DNA of 64,000 nt. Origin: Microcella alkalica (GTDB lineage Bacteria; Actinomycetota; Actinomycetes; Actinomycetales; Microbacteriaceae). The stretch spans positions 310,001 to 374,000 of the forward strand of contig NZ_JACGWX010000001.1 in assembly GCF_014137945.1 (NCBI RefSeq), given 5' to 3'. The position numbers and the translations under genes were made by a program. Under the pieces are notes generated by a model, which was not told where the DNA came from, did no database searches, and saw only the letters and a program-made list of their open reading frames with translations. Of this stretch, positions 17,773-26,816 are shown in pieces (the stretch's first letter is position 1; every line of letters begins with the position of its first letter).

Positions 17773-18061
17773 TGTTCTTCCTCGTGAGGTTGTGAACGCG
17801 ATCCGAGGGCACGAGCCCGCCCAGGCCGCTGTGGGGTCGGTGGTGATTGTAGTGATGCAACCATCCCGGCGACGATGCCGGCCGTGAACTGCGGTCCGTC
17901 AACGCCAGCCCGGCCCGATATCGACGCGACCAGCGCGACGCCGTCGCCGGCGAGCACTGGAAGTGTTCCGCAGCGACCCGAACGGGCCAGCCGTCATCAA
18001 CGATCAACTACGCCAGTCGGCGGCGTCCCTCCGGCGTCAAGGGAGCATTAGCGTGAGTCAC
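17768..18061 (-). pseudogene. IS481-family transposase, nonsense mutation and internal deletion
   Basis: Reading from GTG at 18061 gives VTHANAPLTPEGRRRLA then a TAG (18008-18010) where relatives continue LIVDDGW, so codon 18 is a nonsense mutation. After it, IVDDGWPVRVAAEHFQCS and SRWSRRYRAG are the usual N-terminal DNA-binding part. The frame then jumps from LTDRSSRP straight to GWLHHYNHHRPHSG, the end of the DDE domain, so about 240 residues including the catalytic Asp residues are missing. Its final stop TAG is supplied by the target duplication, not by the element. Confidence 0.88.
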
Positions 18062-18154
18062 GAAGACCTCCGGTGATGATGCGAGTGCGGTTACCCACGT
18101 CGTCCCGGAGGTCTTCGCCTACCCCAGACGTTCGCAACGGGCCGGGGAAGAACA
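17773..18154 (-). mobile_element. IS481-family element remnant, 382 bp, internally deleted
   Basis: Both ends are intact. TGTTCTTCC at 17773 and its inverse at 18154 begin terminal inverted repeats that match at about 20 of 26 positions, with shared CG, GTTG and GAACG blocks. The element is flanked by perfect 6-bp duplications. Inside, the transposase has lost most of its middle: an N-terminal helix-turn-helix part is joined in frame to the C-terminal HHYNHHRPHSGLGGL motif. An autonomous member would be roughly 1 kb. Intact ends and target duplications suggest it could have moved by a transposase acting in trans. It explains the only long gene-free stretch in the window. Confidence 0.88.
18061..18117 (-). 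promoter_or_regulatory. Hairpin sequestering the transposase ribosome-binding site
   Basis: A perfect 13-bp inverted repeat (CGAAGACCTCCGG at 18061-18073, inverse at 18105-18117) lies between the right end and the transposase start. On the minus strand the downstream arm contains GGAGG (18067-18071) five bases before the GTG. Transcripts entering from the flanking lipoprotein gene would fold and hide the ribosome site, the known way IS10 and IS50 block read-through expression. Confidence 0.7.
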
Positions 18155-18160
18155 GCTAGG
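18155..18160. repeat. Right target-site duplication GCTAGG
   Basis: Perfect copy of 17767-17772. It contains the stop codon (CTA on the plus strand, 18156-18158) of the lipoprotein gene. Confidence 0.85.
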
Positions 18161-18779
18161 AGAGCGCCGCTCGCATCGGCTCGGCGAACGAGCTCGCCTC
18201 GCCGGGGTCGGTGAGCACCGGGGAATCGATGACGATCCAGTAGTCCTCGCCGGTGATCTCCGTGTGCCCGCTTCCGCCACTCACCCGGAAGAACCCGTCG
18301 GGGATCACCGGACTCGGCTCCGCGCGGTCGGGAGCTGTCGACCGGACGGCGGCGAGCGAGTCGGGGGTGAGCCGGATGACGCCGGCCGAGATGCGTGCTC
18401 CGCTCGTCTGGTTGAGCCAGCCGCAGGCGATCCCGCCGGAGGCGACGATCGTCTCGACGAGCTCGCTGTGCCGGGGCGCGGGGTCGGAGCCGATGTTGGG
18501 GTTGAATTCGTAGAGCGCGTCCGGGGTCATGAGCTCGTCGCAGGAGATGCCGAGGGGGAGCGCCTCGAGACCGCTCGCAGGAGGCGTCGCGGATGCCGAG
18601 GGCTGCGGGGTCGGCTCCGACGGGCTCGGACTGGGCGCGCTCGAAGGCGACGCGGTCGCGCTCGGCTCGGAGGTCGCCGAGGGCGTCGGGGCCTCAGCCT
18701 CGGTCGACGGAGCGCATCCGGCCGCCAGTGCGGCGAGGACGACGGCGAGAGCGGTGGCGACGACGCGGGACGGAGTCAT
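18156..18779 (-). CDS. Secreted lipoprotein of unknown function
   Basis: A 207-residue lipoprotein: signal peptide with lipobox LAAGC (Cys22), a Ser/Pro/Thr/Ala linker (about 25-70), then a domain starting LGISCDELMTPDALYEFNP with a second Cys in GIACGWLNQ. It shares this layout with the protein at 701 but shows no clear sequence identity. It ends exactly at the IS target, so its last codon was not changed by the insertion. ATG at 18779 (MTPSRVVATAL) is the lipoprotein start; a longer frame to 18965 runs into argS. Divergent from argS with 64 bases between. Confidence 0.75.
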   Translation of the reverse strand: MTPSRVVATALAVVLAALAAGCAPSTEAEAPTPSATSEPSATASPSSAPSPSPSEPTPQPSASATPPASGLEALPLGISCDELMTPDALYEFNPNIGSDPAPRHSELVETIVASGGIACGWLNQTSGARISAGVIRLTPDSLAAVRSTAPDRAEPSPVIPDGFFRVSGGSGHTEITGEDYWIVIDSPVLTDPGEASSFAEPMRAALS

Positions 18780-18843
18780 GCCGACAGTGTGACGCGCCCC
18801 CGGCCGGATCGGCCGGAGCGACTGACAGTTAGGATCAGACTTC

Positions 18844-20505
18844 GTGAATCCCGACCTCCTCGCCTCGTCTCTGCTCGCCGCCGTCACCGCCGCGGTCCAG
18901 GGACGCGACGGCGAGGCGGCGGACTCGCTCTCGGTCGGCGACATCGCGCTCGAGCGTCCTCGCAATCGCGATCACGGCGACTGGGCGACGAGCGTCGCCC
19001 TCAAGCTCGCCAAGCGCATCGGGCTCACTCCTCGCGCTCTCGCCGAAGAGCTCGCGACCGCGTTCGGCGCGATCGAGGGAGTCGCGAGCGTCGAGGTCGC
19101 GGGGCCCGGCTTCCTCAACATCCGCCTCGAGGCGGGAGCGGCCGGCGCACTCGCAGCGGCCATCGTCGCCATGGGTGGCGCGTACGGCGGCAACGACGCG
19201 CTCGCCGGCCAGTCGATCAACCTCGAGTTCGTCTCCGCGAACCCGACCGGGCCCATCCACCTCGGCGGAACGCGGTGGGCGGCAGTGGGGGACTCACTAG
19301 CGCGTCTGCTCTCGATCAGCGGTGCCGCGGTGATCCGCGAGTACTACTTCAACGATCACGGAGTCCAGATCGATCGCTTCGCGCGGAGCCTCGTCGCCGC
19401 CTATCGGGGCGAGCCCACTCCGGAGGACGGCTACGGCGGGCAGTACATCTCCGACATCGCCGACCGGGTGGTGGCGACCCGCTCCAACCTCGGAAGCCTC
19501 GACGGCGCCGAGCTCCAGGAGGCATTCCGGGCGAGCGGCGTCAACCTCATGTTCGACGACATCAAGAAGAGCCTGTCCGATTTCGGAGTGCACTTCGACG
19601 TCTACTTCCACGAGAACAACCTGCACGAGAGCGGCGCGGTCGACCGAGCGATCAGCCGCCTTCGCGAGCTCGGCCACATCTTCGAAGAGGATGGCGCCGT
19701 CTGGCTGCGGACGACGGCGTTCGGAGACGACAAGGATCGCGTCGTCGTCAAGTCGAACGGCGAGGCCGCGTACATCTCCGGCGATCTCGCGTACTACCTC
19801 GACAAGCGCGAACGCGGATTCGACCGCTGCATCATCATGCTCGGGGCCGACCATCACGGATACGTCCAGCGGATGATGGCGATGTGCGCCGCGTTCGGCG
19901 ACACTCCGAACGAGAACCTGCAGATCCTCATCGGGCAGATGGTCAATCTCGTCCAGAGCGGCAAGCCGGTGCGCATGTCGAAGCGTGCGGGCACGGTCGT
20001 GACGATGGAGGACCTGGTCGACGCGGTGGGGGTGGACGCCGCCAGGTACGCGCTCGTGCGCAGTTCGAGCGACTCCAACCTCGACATCGACCTGGACGTG
20101 CTGCAGAAGCGCAGCAACGACAACCCCGTCTTCTACGTGCAGTACGCCCACGCGCGCACCCACCAGGTGGCGCGGAACGCGGACGCGGCCGGAGTGGACG
20201 GCTCGCAGTTCGCCGCCGAGCTGCTGACCGACGAGACCGAGAGCATCCTGCTCGGTGCCCTGGCCGAGTTCCCGCGCATCGTCGCCCAGGCCGCGAGCCT
20301 GCGCGAGCCGCATCGGGTCGCGCGCTTCCTCGAGGAGCTCGCCGCCGCCTTCCATCGCTGGTACGACGCGTGCCGCGTCACCCCCGTCGGGGACGACCCG
20401 GTCCAGCCCGTCCACCACTCCCGCCGGGTGCTCGCCGATGCGACGGGACAGGTGCTCCGCAACGGGCTCGACCTCCTCGGCGTGTCCGCACCCGAGAGGA
20501 TGTGA
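18844..20505 (+). CDS. argS: Arginyl-tRNA synthetase
   Basis: A 553-residue class I synthetase, normal length. It has the N-terminal Add1 domain (about 1-110, [14 protein letters not shown]), the HIGH-type motif in [10 protein letters not shown] (about 131-140), the KMSK-type RMSKRAG (about 376-382) and the C-terminal anticodon domain with [30 protein letters not shown]. It charges tRNA-Arg in the cytoplasm. GTG start with TAGGAT (18830-18835) eight bases upstream; a 6-bp inverted repeat CCGGCC/GGCCGG (18800-18816) sits upstream of the -10. In many actinobacteria argS directly precedes lysA; here two genes intervene. Confidence 0.97.
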   Translation: MNPDLLASSLLAAVTAAVQGRDGEAADSLSVGDIALERPRNRDHGDWATSVALKLAKRIGLTPRALAEELATAFGAIEGVASVEVAGPGFLNIRLEAGAAGALAAAIVAMGGAYGGNDALAGQSINLEFVSANPTGPIHLGGTRWAAVGDSLARLLSISGAAVIREYYFNDHGVQIDRFARSLVAAYRGEPTPEDGYGGQYISDIADRVVATRSNLGSLDGAELQEAFRASGVNLMFDDIKKSLSDFGVHFDVYFHENNLHESGAVDRAISRLRELGHIFEEDGAVWLRTTAFGDDKDRVVVKSNGEAAYISGDLAYYLDKRERGFDRCIIMLGADHHGYVQRMMAMCAAFGDTPNENLQILIGQMVNLVQSGKPVRMSKRAGTVVTMEDLVDAVGVDAARYALVRSSSDSNLDIDLDVLQKRSNDNPVFYVQYAHARTHQVARNADAAGVDGSQFAAELLTDETESILLGALAEFPRIVAQAASLREPHRVARFLEELAAAFHRWYDACRVTPVGDDPVQPVHHSRRVLADATGQVLRNGLDLLGVSAPERM

Positions 20506-20507
20506 CG

Positions 20508-21380
20508 ATGTCCTCCGCGAGCACGCCCGACCGTCGCTCCGATCGCGTCGACCCTGCCGTCGCCGCGACCCTCTCCGACGCGCGCGCCTCCGACGCGGCG
20601 TCGCCGCCCGCCTCCGCGCGACGCCGGGGCGGGCGCCGCGCCGCGATCGTCCTCGGGGTGACCGCGGCCGTCCTCGGCGTCCTCGTGATCGGGGCGGCGG
20701 TCGCCGACGGCGCCGTGCGCGGTGCGATCCGCGACGAGGTGGCCGATCGGGTTCGCGCCTCCCTCGAGCTCGACCCCGAGCATCCCGTCGAGGTCGACAT
20801 CGCGGGACGATCGGTGCTCTGGCAGATCGTGACGGGGCGATTCGAGCGCGTCGACGTCGACGCGGGCGAGATCTCGGCCGGAGACCTGGCCGGGGCGCTG
20901 ACGATGTCGGCCACGGGCATCCCGACCGACAGCACGCAGCCCACCGACCGCGTCGACGCGCAGTTCGTCGTCGCCGAGGGAGACATCGCCGCGATCGCGG
21001 GAGCCCTGTCCGGCGCCTCGATCGACGAGGTCGCGCTCGACGACGGCCAGATCCGGTTCCGGTCGACGCTCGACCTGCTGGGGTTCCAGCTCGAGGTCGG
21101 CGTCGGGCTCCTTCCCGCGGCGGTCGACGGAGCGCTCAGCTTCACTCCCGCCTCGCTCGTCGTCGGCGAGGAGGAGATCGATCTCGAGAGCTTCGCCGAG
21201 CAGTTCGGCGGCCTCGGCGGCGGGCTGCTCACGGCGCAGTCGGTGTGCGTCGCCGAGCACCTCCCGAGCGGTCTGCTGCTCGAGGAGGTCGTCGTGGAGG
21301 ACGACGCTCTCGTCATCGCCCTCGGCGCGGACGACGTGGCTCTCGACGGCCCTGCGCTGTCGCAGCGCGGAACCTGCTGA
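20508..21380 (+). CDS. LmeA-like DUF2993 membrane-anchored protein
   Basis: A 290-residue protein with a cytoplasmic N-terminus, one membrane segment (about 44-66, AAIVLGVTAAVLGVLVIGAAV), then an exported domain starting AVRGAIRDEVADRVRASLEL and VLWQIVTGRFERVDVDA. This is the DUF2993 pattern; the mycobacterial member LmeA binds phosphoinositide lipids and helps lipomannan maturation. ATG is two bases after the argS stop, so it is in the argS operon. Function in envelope lipid handling is inferred only from the family. Confidence 0.78.
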   Translation: MSSASTPDRRSDRVDPAVAATLSDARASDAASPPASARRRGGRRAAIVLGVTAAVLGVLVIGAAVADGAVRGAIRDEVADRVRASLELDPEHPVEVDIAGRSVLWQIVTGRFERVDVDAGEISAGDLAGALTMSATGIPTDSTQPTDRVDAQFVVAEGDIAAIAGALSGASIDEVALDDGQIRFRSTLDLLGFQLEVGVGLLPAAVDGALSFTPASLVVGEEEIDLESFAEQFGGLGGGLLTAQSVCVAEHLPSGLLLEEVVVEDDALVIALGADDVALDGPALSQRGTC

Positions 21381-21384
21381 CGAT

Positions 21385-22761
21385 CTAGACCTCCACCTGC
21401 TCGCCCTGCTCCGGCACTCGAGCGCGAACACCGAGCTCGCGCTCGATGCGGCCCCGCAGCACGTCGGCGGCATCCGGCTCGCCGTGCACGATGTAGGCGC
21501 GCTCGACGCTCGCGCCGCGCATCCAGTCGAGGATCTGCTCGGCATCGGCGTGCGCGGACATGCTCTGCAGCTGGACGACCTCGGCGGCGATCGGCACCTC
21601 CCGACCGAAGATCCGCACCGAGTCCGCCCCCGCGGCCAGCGCGGCCCCTCGCGTGCCGCCCGCCTGGTACCCGGTGAGCACGATCGCGTTGCGGGGGTCG
21701 CCCCCGTACGCGGCGAGGTGGTGGAGGATCCGTCCGCCGGTGAGCATGCCGCTCGCGGCGACGATGACCATGGGCCCGCCCCGCAGGTTGAGCAGCTTGG
21801 AGTCATCGACGGAGTGCACCATCGTGGCGAGCTCGTACAGGTCGGCCAGATCGTCACCGGCCACGCGGTGCTCGTCAGGGTGCGCGCGGTACATGGCCGT
21901 CGCATCCACCGCCATGGGGCTGTTGAGGTAGATCGGCACCCGGGGGATCCTGCCTGCGCGGCGCAGTCTTGACAGGTGCAGCAGGAGCGCCTGGGCGCGG
22001 CCGACGGCGAACGCCGGGATCATGACGACGCCGCCACGGCCGAGAACGCGCTCGAGAACAGGAGCGAGCTCCTCCGCCGGGTCCGTGACGGGGTGCGCAC
22101 GATTGCCGTAGGTTGACTCGACGAGCAGCGCGTTCGTCGGGGGCAGCGCGGCGAGCGGCTCCGGCGGGATCATGAGCGCGTCGTCCGCCCGCCCGAGGTC
22201 GCCGCTCACGTGCAGGGAGCGCCCTGCCGACCGGAGGCGGATGTGCGCTGCGCCGAGGATGTGCCCGGCGTGGTGGAGCTCGGCCTCGACGCGACCGGGG
22301 AGCGCGATCGTCTCGCCGAACCGGCGCACGCTCACGCGCTCGAGCGCTCGTTCGGCATCGGCCGTGGTGTAGAGCGGCGCCGGCGCGGCGTGCTTGGAGT
22401 AGCCCTTCCTGGCCGCGAACCTCGCCTCCTCCTCCAGCAGGTACGCCGAATCCGGCCACAGCAGCCCGACGAGGGAGGCCGTTCCGGCCGAGCACACGAT
22501 CGGCCCGGCGAAGCCGTCGCGGACGAGGGCGGGGAGGTACCCGGAATGGTCGAGATGCGCGTGCGTGAGCACGACGGCGTCGATGGACGACGGCGGAATG
22601 GGGAACGGGGCGCGATTTCGCAGACGAAGCTGCTTGTAGCCCTGGAACAGCCCGCAGTCGATCAGGATCCGTGATCCGCCGGCTTCCAGCAGGAACCGCG
22701 ATCCGGTGACGGTTCCCGTCCCTCCGAGGAACCGCAGAGTCGGGCGGTCGTCGTCGGCCAT
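21385..22761 (-). CDS. MBL-fold / beta-CASP RNA-processing exonuclease-like hydrolase
   Basis: A 458-residue metallo-beta-lactamase-fold protein. LTHAHLDHSG is the zinc motif 2, DCGLFQG the motif 1 region, and a beta-CASP insert is followed by GGRILHHL, VLTGYQAGGTRG and SAHADAEQIL. This is the YSH1/CPSF-like group that cleaves RNA in other organisms; it is distinct from RNase J. ATG at 22761 follows a strong AAGGAG site. It is convergent with the LmeA-like gene (four bases apart) and divergent from lysA. Confidence 0.87.
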   Translation of the reverse strand: MADDDRPTLRFLGGTGTVTGSRFLLEAGGSRILIDCGLFQGYKQLRLRNRAPFPIPPSSIDAVVLTHAHLDHSGYLPALVRDGFAGPIVCSAGTASLVGLLWPDSAYLLEEEARFAARKGYSKHAAPAPLYTTADAERALERVSVRRFGETIALPGRVEAELHHAGHILGAAHIRLRSAGRSLHVSGDLGRADDALMIPPEPLAALPPTNALLVESTYGNRAHPVTDPAEELAPVLERVLGRGGVVMIPAFAVGRAQALLLHLSRLRRAGRIPRVPIYLNSPMAVDATAMYRAHPDEHRVAGDDLADLYELATMVHSVDDSKLLNLRGGPMVIVAASGMLTGGRILHHLAAYGGDPRNAIVLTGYQAGGTRGAALAAGADSVRIFGREVPIAAEVVQLQSMSAHADAEQILDWMRGASVERAYIVHGEPDAADVLRGRIERELGVRARVPEQGEQVEV

Positions 22762-22862
22762 CGTCGCTCCTTCCGCGACGGATGACGTCGTCTCGTCGCA
22801 CGCCCAGTGTGCTCTCGTACTCGCGCGTCGCCCAGGGGCGAAAGGCCCAGGTCCGTGCACGA

Positions 22863-22884
22863 TAGAATTTCCCTGGCTTCAGGG
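22863..22884 (+). promoter_or_regulatory. Candidate lysA-operon promoter with start-site hairpin
   Basis: TAGAAT (22863-22868) is a good -10. A perfect 5-bp hairpin, CCCTG-GCTT-CAGGG (22871-22884), lies where the transcript would begin. The following 70 bases to the lysA start hold no T-box or lysine-riboswitch-like structure that I can see. No clear -35 is present. Confidence 0.4.
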
Positions 22885-22953
22885 ACCAATCCGGGTTCGC
22901 TCGCCTCACTCCCGTGCAGAGACTTCCGTGCAGATCCCCGTGAGGTGCGTTCC

Positions 22954-24408
22954 GTGTCCGTCAACCCGCTCGCTCCGTCGTGGCTCCGCCACCCCGATGA
23001 CGCGAACGCGCTGCCCGCGCACGTCTGGCCGTCCTCGGCCGCGCGCGGCGCCGACGGCTCCCTCGTGATCGGCGGCGTCCGCACCCCGGCGCTCGCCGCC
23101 GAGTTCGGCACGCCCCTGTACGTGATCGACGAGGCGGATGCGCGTGCGCGCGCCGCTCGGACGCTCGAAGCGTTCCGCACCGCCTTCGCAGGCCTCGGCG
23201 CCGAAGCCGTCGTGTACTACGCCGGGAAGGCGTTCCTCTGCACGGAGGTCGTGCGCTGGATGCTCGACGCCGGCCTCAACATCGACGTCGCGAGCGGTGG
23301 CGAGCTCGCGGTCGCGCTCGCGGCGGGAGCCGACCCGACCAGACTCGGCCTGCACGGCAACAACAAGTCGCTCGCCGAGATCGACCGCGCCGTCGGCGTC
23401 GGCCTCGGGGCGGTCGTCATCGACTCGCTCGTGGAGGTCGAGCGCGTCGCCGAGGCGGCCGCGCGGCACGGTCGCACGCAGGCGGTGCGCGTCCGCATCA
23501 ACTCCGGCGTCCACGCCCACACGCACGAGTACCTCGCGACGGCCAGGGAGGACCAGAAGTTCGGCATCCCGCTCTCCGAGGCCGCTGAGGCCGTGCAGCG
23601 GATCCGCGCGCACGAGCCGCACCTGCGCTTCCTGGGCCTCCACTCCCACATCGGCTCGCAGATCTTCGTCGTGGACGGCTTCCTCGAGGCCGCGCGCCGC
23701 CTTCTCGCCGTCCACGCTGAGCTTCTCGCCGACGGCGATGTCCCCGAGCTCAACCTCGGCGGGGGCTTCGGCATCGCCTACCTCGACGGAGACGAGGCGC
23801 CCGTCATCGAGAGCATCGCTTCCGGCCTCGCCGAGGCGATCGGGTCCGTGTGTGCCGAGCTGGGCATCCCGGTGCCGCGCATCGCGGTCGAGCCGGGCCG
23901 CACGATCATCGGCCCGGCGGGCGTGACGCTCTACGAGGTCGGCACCACGAAGGACGTCGTCGTGCCGACCGACGGCGGCACGACGGCTGTCCGGCGCTAC
24001 GTCAGCGTCGACGGCGGCATGAGCGACAACGCCCGCCCCGCGCTCTACGGCGCCGACTACGGCGTGCGCCTCGCCGGGCGCGCGTCGGGCGCCGACCCCG
24101 CTCTCGTGCGCGTCGCCGGCAAGCACTGCGAGAGCGGCGACATCGTCGTGCAGGCCGACTACCTGCCGGGCGACGTCGCCCCCGGAGACCTCGTCGCCGT
24201 GCCCGCGACCGGGGCCTACTGCTTCTCGCTCGCGAGCAACTACAACTACCTCGCCCGCCCTGCCGTCGTCGCGGTGCGCGACGGCTCCGCGCGGGTCATC
24301 GTGCGCGGCGAGACCGAGACCGACCTCCTGCGCCGCGATGCCGGAATCGCCGACCCCGCCGACCCGACGCACCCCGCTGCCCGACCCGAGAGGATCACCC
24401 AGCCGTGA
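22954..24408 (+). CDS. lysA: Diaminopimelate decarboxylase
   Basis: A 484-residue PLP enzyme that decarboxylates meso-diaminopimelate to lysine, the last step of lysine synthesis. The PLP lysine is Lys92 in YYAGKAF; HSHIGSQIF, NLGGGFGIAY, EPGRTIIGPAG and the C-terminal KHCESGD and GAYCFSLASNYN complete the fold III pattern. GTG at 22954 is preferred over upstream starts because the protein then begins SVNPLAPSWLRHPDDAN like relatives, with GAGG upstream. Its stop overlaps the hom start (GTGA), so the two are translationally coupled. Confidence 0.96.
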   Translation: MSVNPLAPSWLRHPDDANALPAHVWPSSAARGADGSLVIGGVRTPALAAEFGTPLYVIDEADARARAARTLEAFRTAFAGLGAEAVVYYAGKAFLCTEVVRWMLDAGLNIDVASGGELAVALAAGADPTRLGLHGNNKSLAEIDRAVGVGLGAVVIDSLVEVERVAEAAARHGRTQAVRVRINSGVHAHTHEYLATAREDQKFGIPLSEAAEAVQRIRAHEPHLRFLGLHSHIGSQIFVVDGFLEAARRLLAVHAELLADGDVPELNLGGGFGIAYLDGDEAPVIESIASGLAEAIGSVCAELGIPVPRIAVEPGRTIIGPAGVTLYEVGTTKDVVVPTDGGTTAVRRYVSVDGGMSDNARPALYGADYGVRLAGRASGADPALVRVAGKHCESGDIVVQADYLPGDVAPGDLVAVPATGAYCFSLASNYNYLARPAVVAVRDGSARVIVRGETETDLLRRDAGIADPADPTHPAARPERITQP

Positions 24409-25733
24409 TCGAGTACCGCAACCTCCGCATCGCCCTGCTGGGGGCCGGCAGCGTCGGCGCCCAGGTCGCCGACCAGCTGCTGACCCACGCCGACGAGCTC
24501 GCCGCGCGCGTGGGCGCGCGCCTGGAGCTCGTCGGCGTCGCGGTGCGCGATGTGGATGCTCAGCGCACGACCGACATCCCGCGCGAGCTGCTCACGGCGG
24601 ATGCCGAGTCGCTCATCCTGGGGTCCGACATCGTCGTGGAGCTCATGGGCGGCCTGGAGCCCGCGCGCACGCTCATCCTCCAGGCCCTGACCTCGGGCGC
24701 CGACGTCATCACCGCCAACAAGGCGCTGCTCGCCACGCACGGCCCCGAGCTGTTCGAGACGGCCGAGCAGGTCGGCGCGCAGCTCTACTACGAGGCCGCG
24801 GTCGGAGGGGCGATCCCGATCATCCGCCCGCTGCGCGATTCGCTCGCGGGCGATCGCGTCACGCGCATCCTCGGGATCGTCAACGGCACGACCAACTTCA
24901 TCCTCGACCGCATGGACAAGCACGGCGAGACCATGGAGCAGGCGCTCGCCACCGCGACGGAGCTCGGGTACGCCGAGGCAGACCCGACCGCCGACATCGG
25001 CGGATACGACGCGGCGCAGAAGGCGGGGATCCTCGCGAGCCTCGCCTTCCACACCCTCGTGCCCGCCGAGGCCGTCTACCGCGAGGGCATCACCGAGGTC
25101 TCGCTCGACGACGTGCGCGCCGCGCGCAAGGCAGGCTACGTCGTCAAGCTGCTCGCGATCTGCGAGAAGATCGTCGACCCCCTCACGCTCGAGGCGGGCG
25201 TCTCGGCGCGGGTCTACCCCGCGCTCATCCCCGACGAGCACCCGCTCGCCGCGGTGCACGGCGCCAACAATGCCGTCTTCGTCGAGGCGGAGGCCGCCGG
25301 ACCGCTCATGTTCTACGGCGCGGGCGCCGGCGGCATCCAGACCGCCTCGGCCGTCCTCGGTGACGTCGTCTCCGCTGCGCGCCGCCATGTCGTCGGCGGC
25401 CCCGGCGTCGCGGAGTCGACGCACGCGAATCTTCCGGTGCTGCCCATCAGCGCCGTCACCACCCGCTACCAGATCACCCTTCGGGTGGCGGACCAGCCCG
25501 GCGTGCTCGCGACGATCGCGACCCTGTTCAGCGAGCACGGGGTCTCCGTCGAGACGGTCGAGCAGTCCGTCGTGTCGATCAGCGAGCGCGAGGGAGCAGC
25601 CGAGCCCGCCGCTACTCTGGTGATCGGCACCCATGAGGCCTCGGATGCCGATCTCGCCGCAACGGTCGCGGCACTGACCACCAGCACGGTCGTTCACAGC
25701 GTGACCGGCGTGCTGCGAGTAGAAGGACTGTAG
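24405..25733 (+). CDS. hom: Homoserine dehydrogenase
   Basis: A 442-residue NAD(P)-dependent enzyme reducing aspartate semialdehyde to homoserine, the branch point to threonine and methionine. It has the Rossmann motif LLGAGSVGAQVA (about 10-21), VGGAIPIIRPLRDSLAGD and GTTNFILDRM of the catalytic domain, and a C-terminal ACT domain (YQITLRVADQPGVLATIATLF, about 355-440) expected to bind threonine for feedback inhibition. GTG start overlaps the lysA stop by four bases. The TAG stop directly abuts the thrC ATG. Confidence 0.96.
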   Translation: MIEYRNLRIALLGAGSVGAQVADQLLTHADELAARVGARLELVGVAVRDVDAQRTTDIPRELLTADAESLILGSDIVVELMGGLEPARTLILQALTSGADVITANKALLATHGPELFETAEQVGAQLYYEAAVGGAIPIIRPLRDSLAGDRVTRILGIVNGTTNFILDRMDKHGETMEQALATATELGYAEADPTADIGGYDAAQKAGILASLAFHTLVPAEAVYREGITEVSLDDVRAARKAGYVVKLLAICEKIVDPLTLEAGVSARVYPALIPDEHPLAAVHGANNAVFVEAEAAGPLMFYGAGAGGIQTASAVLGDVVSAARRHVVGGPGVAESTHANLPVLPISAVTTRYQITLRVADQPGVLATIATLFSEHGVSVETVEQSVVSISEREGAAEPAATLVIGTHEASDADLAATVAALTTSTVVHSVTGVLRVEGL

Positions 25734-26816
25734 ATGGCGAAGCAGTGGCGCGGTGTTCTGCACGAGTACGCCGACCGACTGGACATCAGCGACGCGACCC
25801 CGATCGTCACGCTCGGCGAGGGCGGCACGCCGCTCATCCCCGCGCGCTACCTCTCGGAGCGCACCGGCGCCGAGGTGTGGGTCAAGTACGAGGGCATGAA
25901 CCCCACGGGCTCGTTCAAGGACCGCGGCATGACGATGGCGATCTCCAAAGCCGTGGAGCACGGCGCGAAGGCCGTCATCTGCGCCTCGACGGGCAACACC
26001 TCGGCGTCCGCCGCCGCCTATGCCACGCACGCCGGCATCACCGCGGCCGTGCTCGTGCCCGAGGGCAAGATCGCGATGGGGAAGCTCAGCCAGGCCGTCG
26101 CGCACAAGGCCGAGATCATCCAGATCCAGGGCAACTTCGACGACTGCCTCGACATCGCTCGCGAGCTCGCCGCGAACTACCCCGTCCACCTCGTCAACTC
26201 GGTCAATCCCGACCGGATCGAGGGCCAGAAGACCGCGGCGTACGAGGTCGTCGAGGTGCTCGGCGACGCGCCGGACTTCCACATCCTGCCCGTCGGCAAC
26301 GCCGGAAACTACACGGCGTATCACCGCGGCTACCGCGAAGAGCTCGCGCGCGGCGCGGCCACCACGCTTCCCCGCATGTTCGGCTTCCAGGCCGCCGGCT
26401 CGGCGCCGCTCGTGACGGGGGCCGTCGTCCGCAAGCCCGACACGATCGCGAGCGCGATCCGCATCGGCAACCCGGCCTCGTGGGAGCTCGCGCTCGCCGC
26501 GCACGCCGACAGCGATGGCTACTTCGGGGCCATCGACGACGCCGGAATCCTCGAGGCGCACCGCCTCCTGTCGCAGGAGGTCGGGGTCTTCGTCGAGCCG
26601 GCCTCGGCGATCTCGGTCGCGGGTCTGCTCGAGCGAGCCGCGGTCGGGGCCATCCCGCGCGGCGCGCGCGTCGTGCTCACCGTCACCGGCCACGGCCTGA
26701 AGGACCCGCAGTGGGCGCTCAAGCGCGCCGACGGCAGCGAGGTCGCCCCGACCGTCGTGCCCGTCGACACCGCTGAAGTCGCCGACGTGCTCGGCCTCGT
26801 CCGGGGCGGGCACTGA
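25734..26816 (+). CDS. thrC: Threonine synthase
   Basis: A 360-residue fold II PLP enzyme that converts O-phosphohomoserine to threonine. The PLP lysine is Lys62 in GSFKDRGMT; the phosphate-binding loop is [11 protein letters not shown]. The length places it in the short actinobacterial/plant-like type. It begins immediately after the hom stop and overlaps thrB by one base (TGATG), making a tightly coupled hom-thrC-thrB unit. Confidence 0.96.
   Translation: MAKQWRGVLHEYADRLDISDATPIVTLGEGGTPLIPARYLSERTGAEVWVKYEGMNPTGSFKDRGMTMAISKAVEHGAKAVICASTGNTSASAAAYATHAGITAAVLVPEGKIAMGKLSQAVAHKAEIIQIQGNFDDCLDIARELAANYPVHLVNSVNPDRIEGQKTAAYEVVEVLGDAPDFHILPVGNAGNYTAYHRGYREELARGAATTLPRMFGFQAAGSAPLVTGAVVRKPDTIASAIRIGNPASWELALAAHADSDGYFGAIDDAGILEAHRLLSQEVGVFVEPASAISVAGLLERAAVGAIPRGARVVLTVTGHGLKDPQWALKRADGSEVAPTVVPVDTAEVADVLGLVRGGH

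Noticed and set aside
18264-21380. A 1038-codon plus-strand frame running through the lipoprotein, argS and the LmeA-like gene
   Set aside because: Only the last 290 codons (from 20508) are a real gene; the rest is out of frame with argS and rich in Arg.
22914-22943. Nine-codon leader-peptide frame before lysA
   Set aside because: It contains no Lys or Thr codons and no alternative terminator hairpins are evident, so attenuation is not supported.
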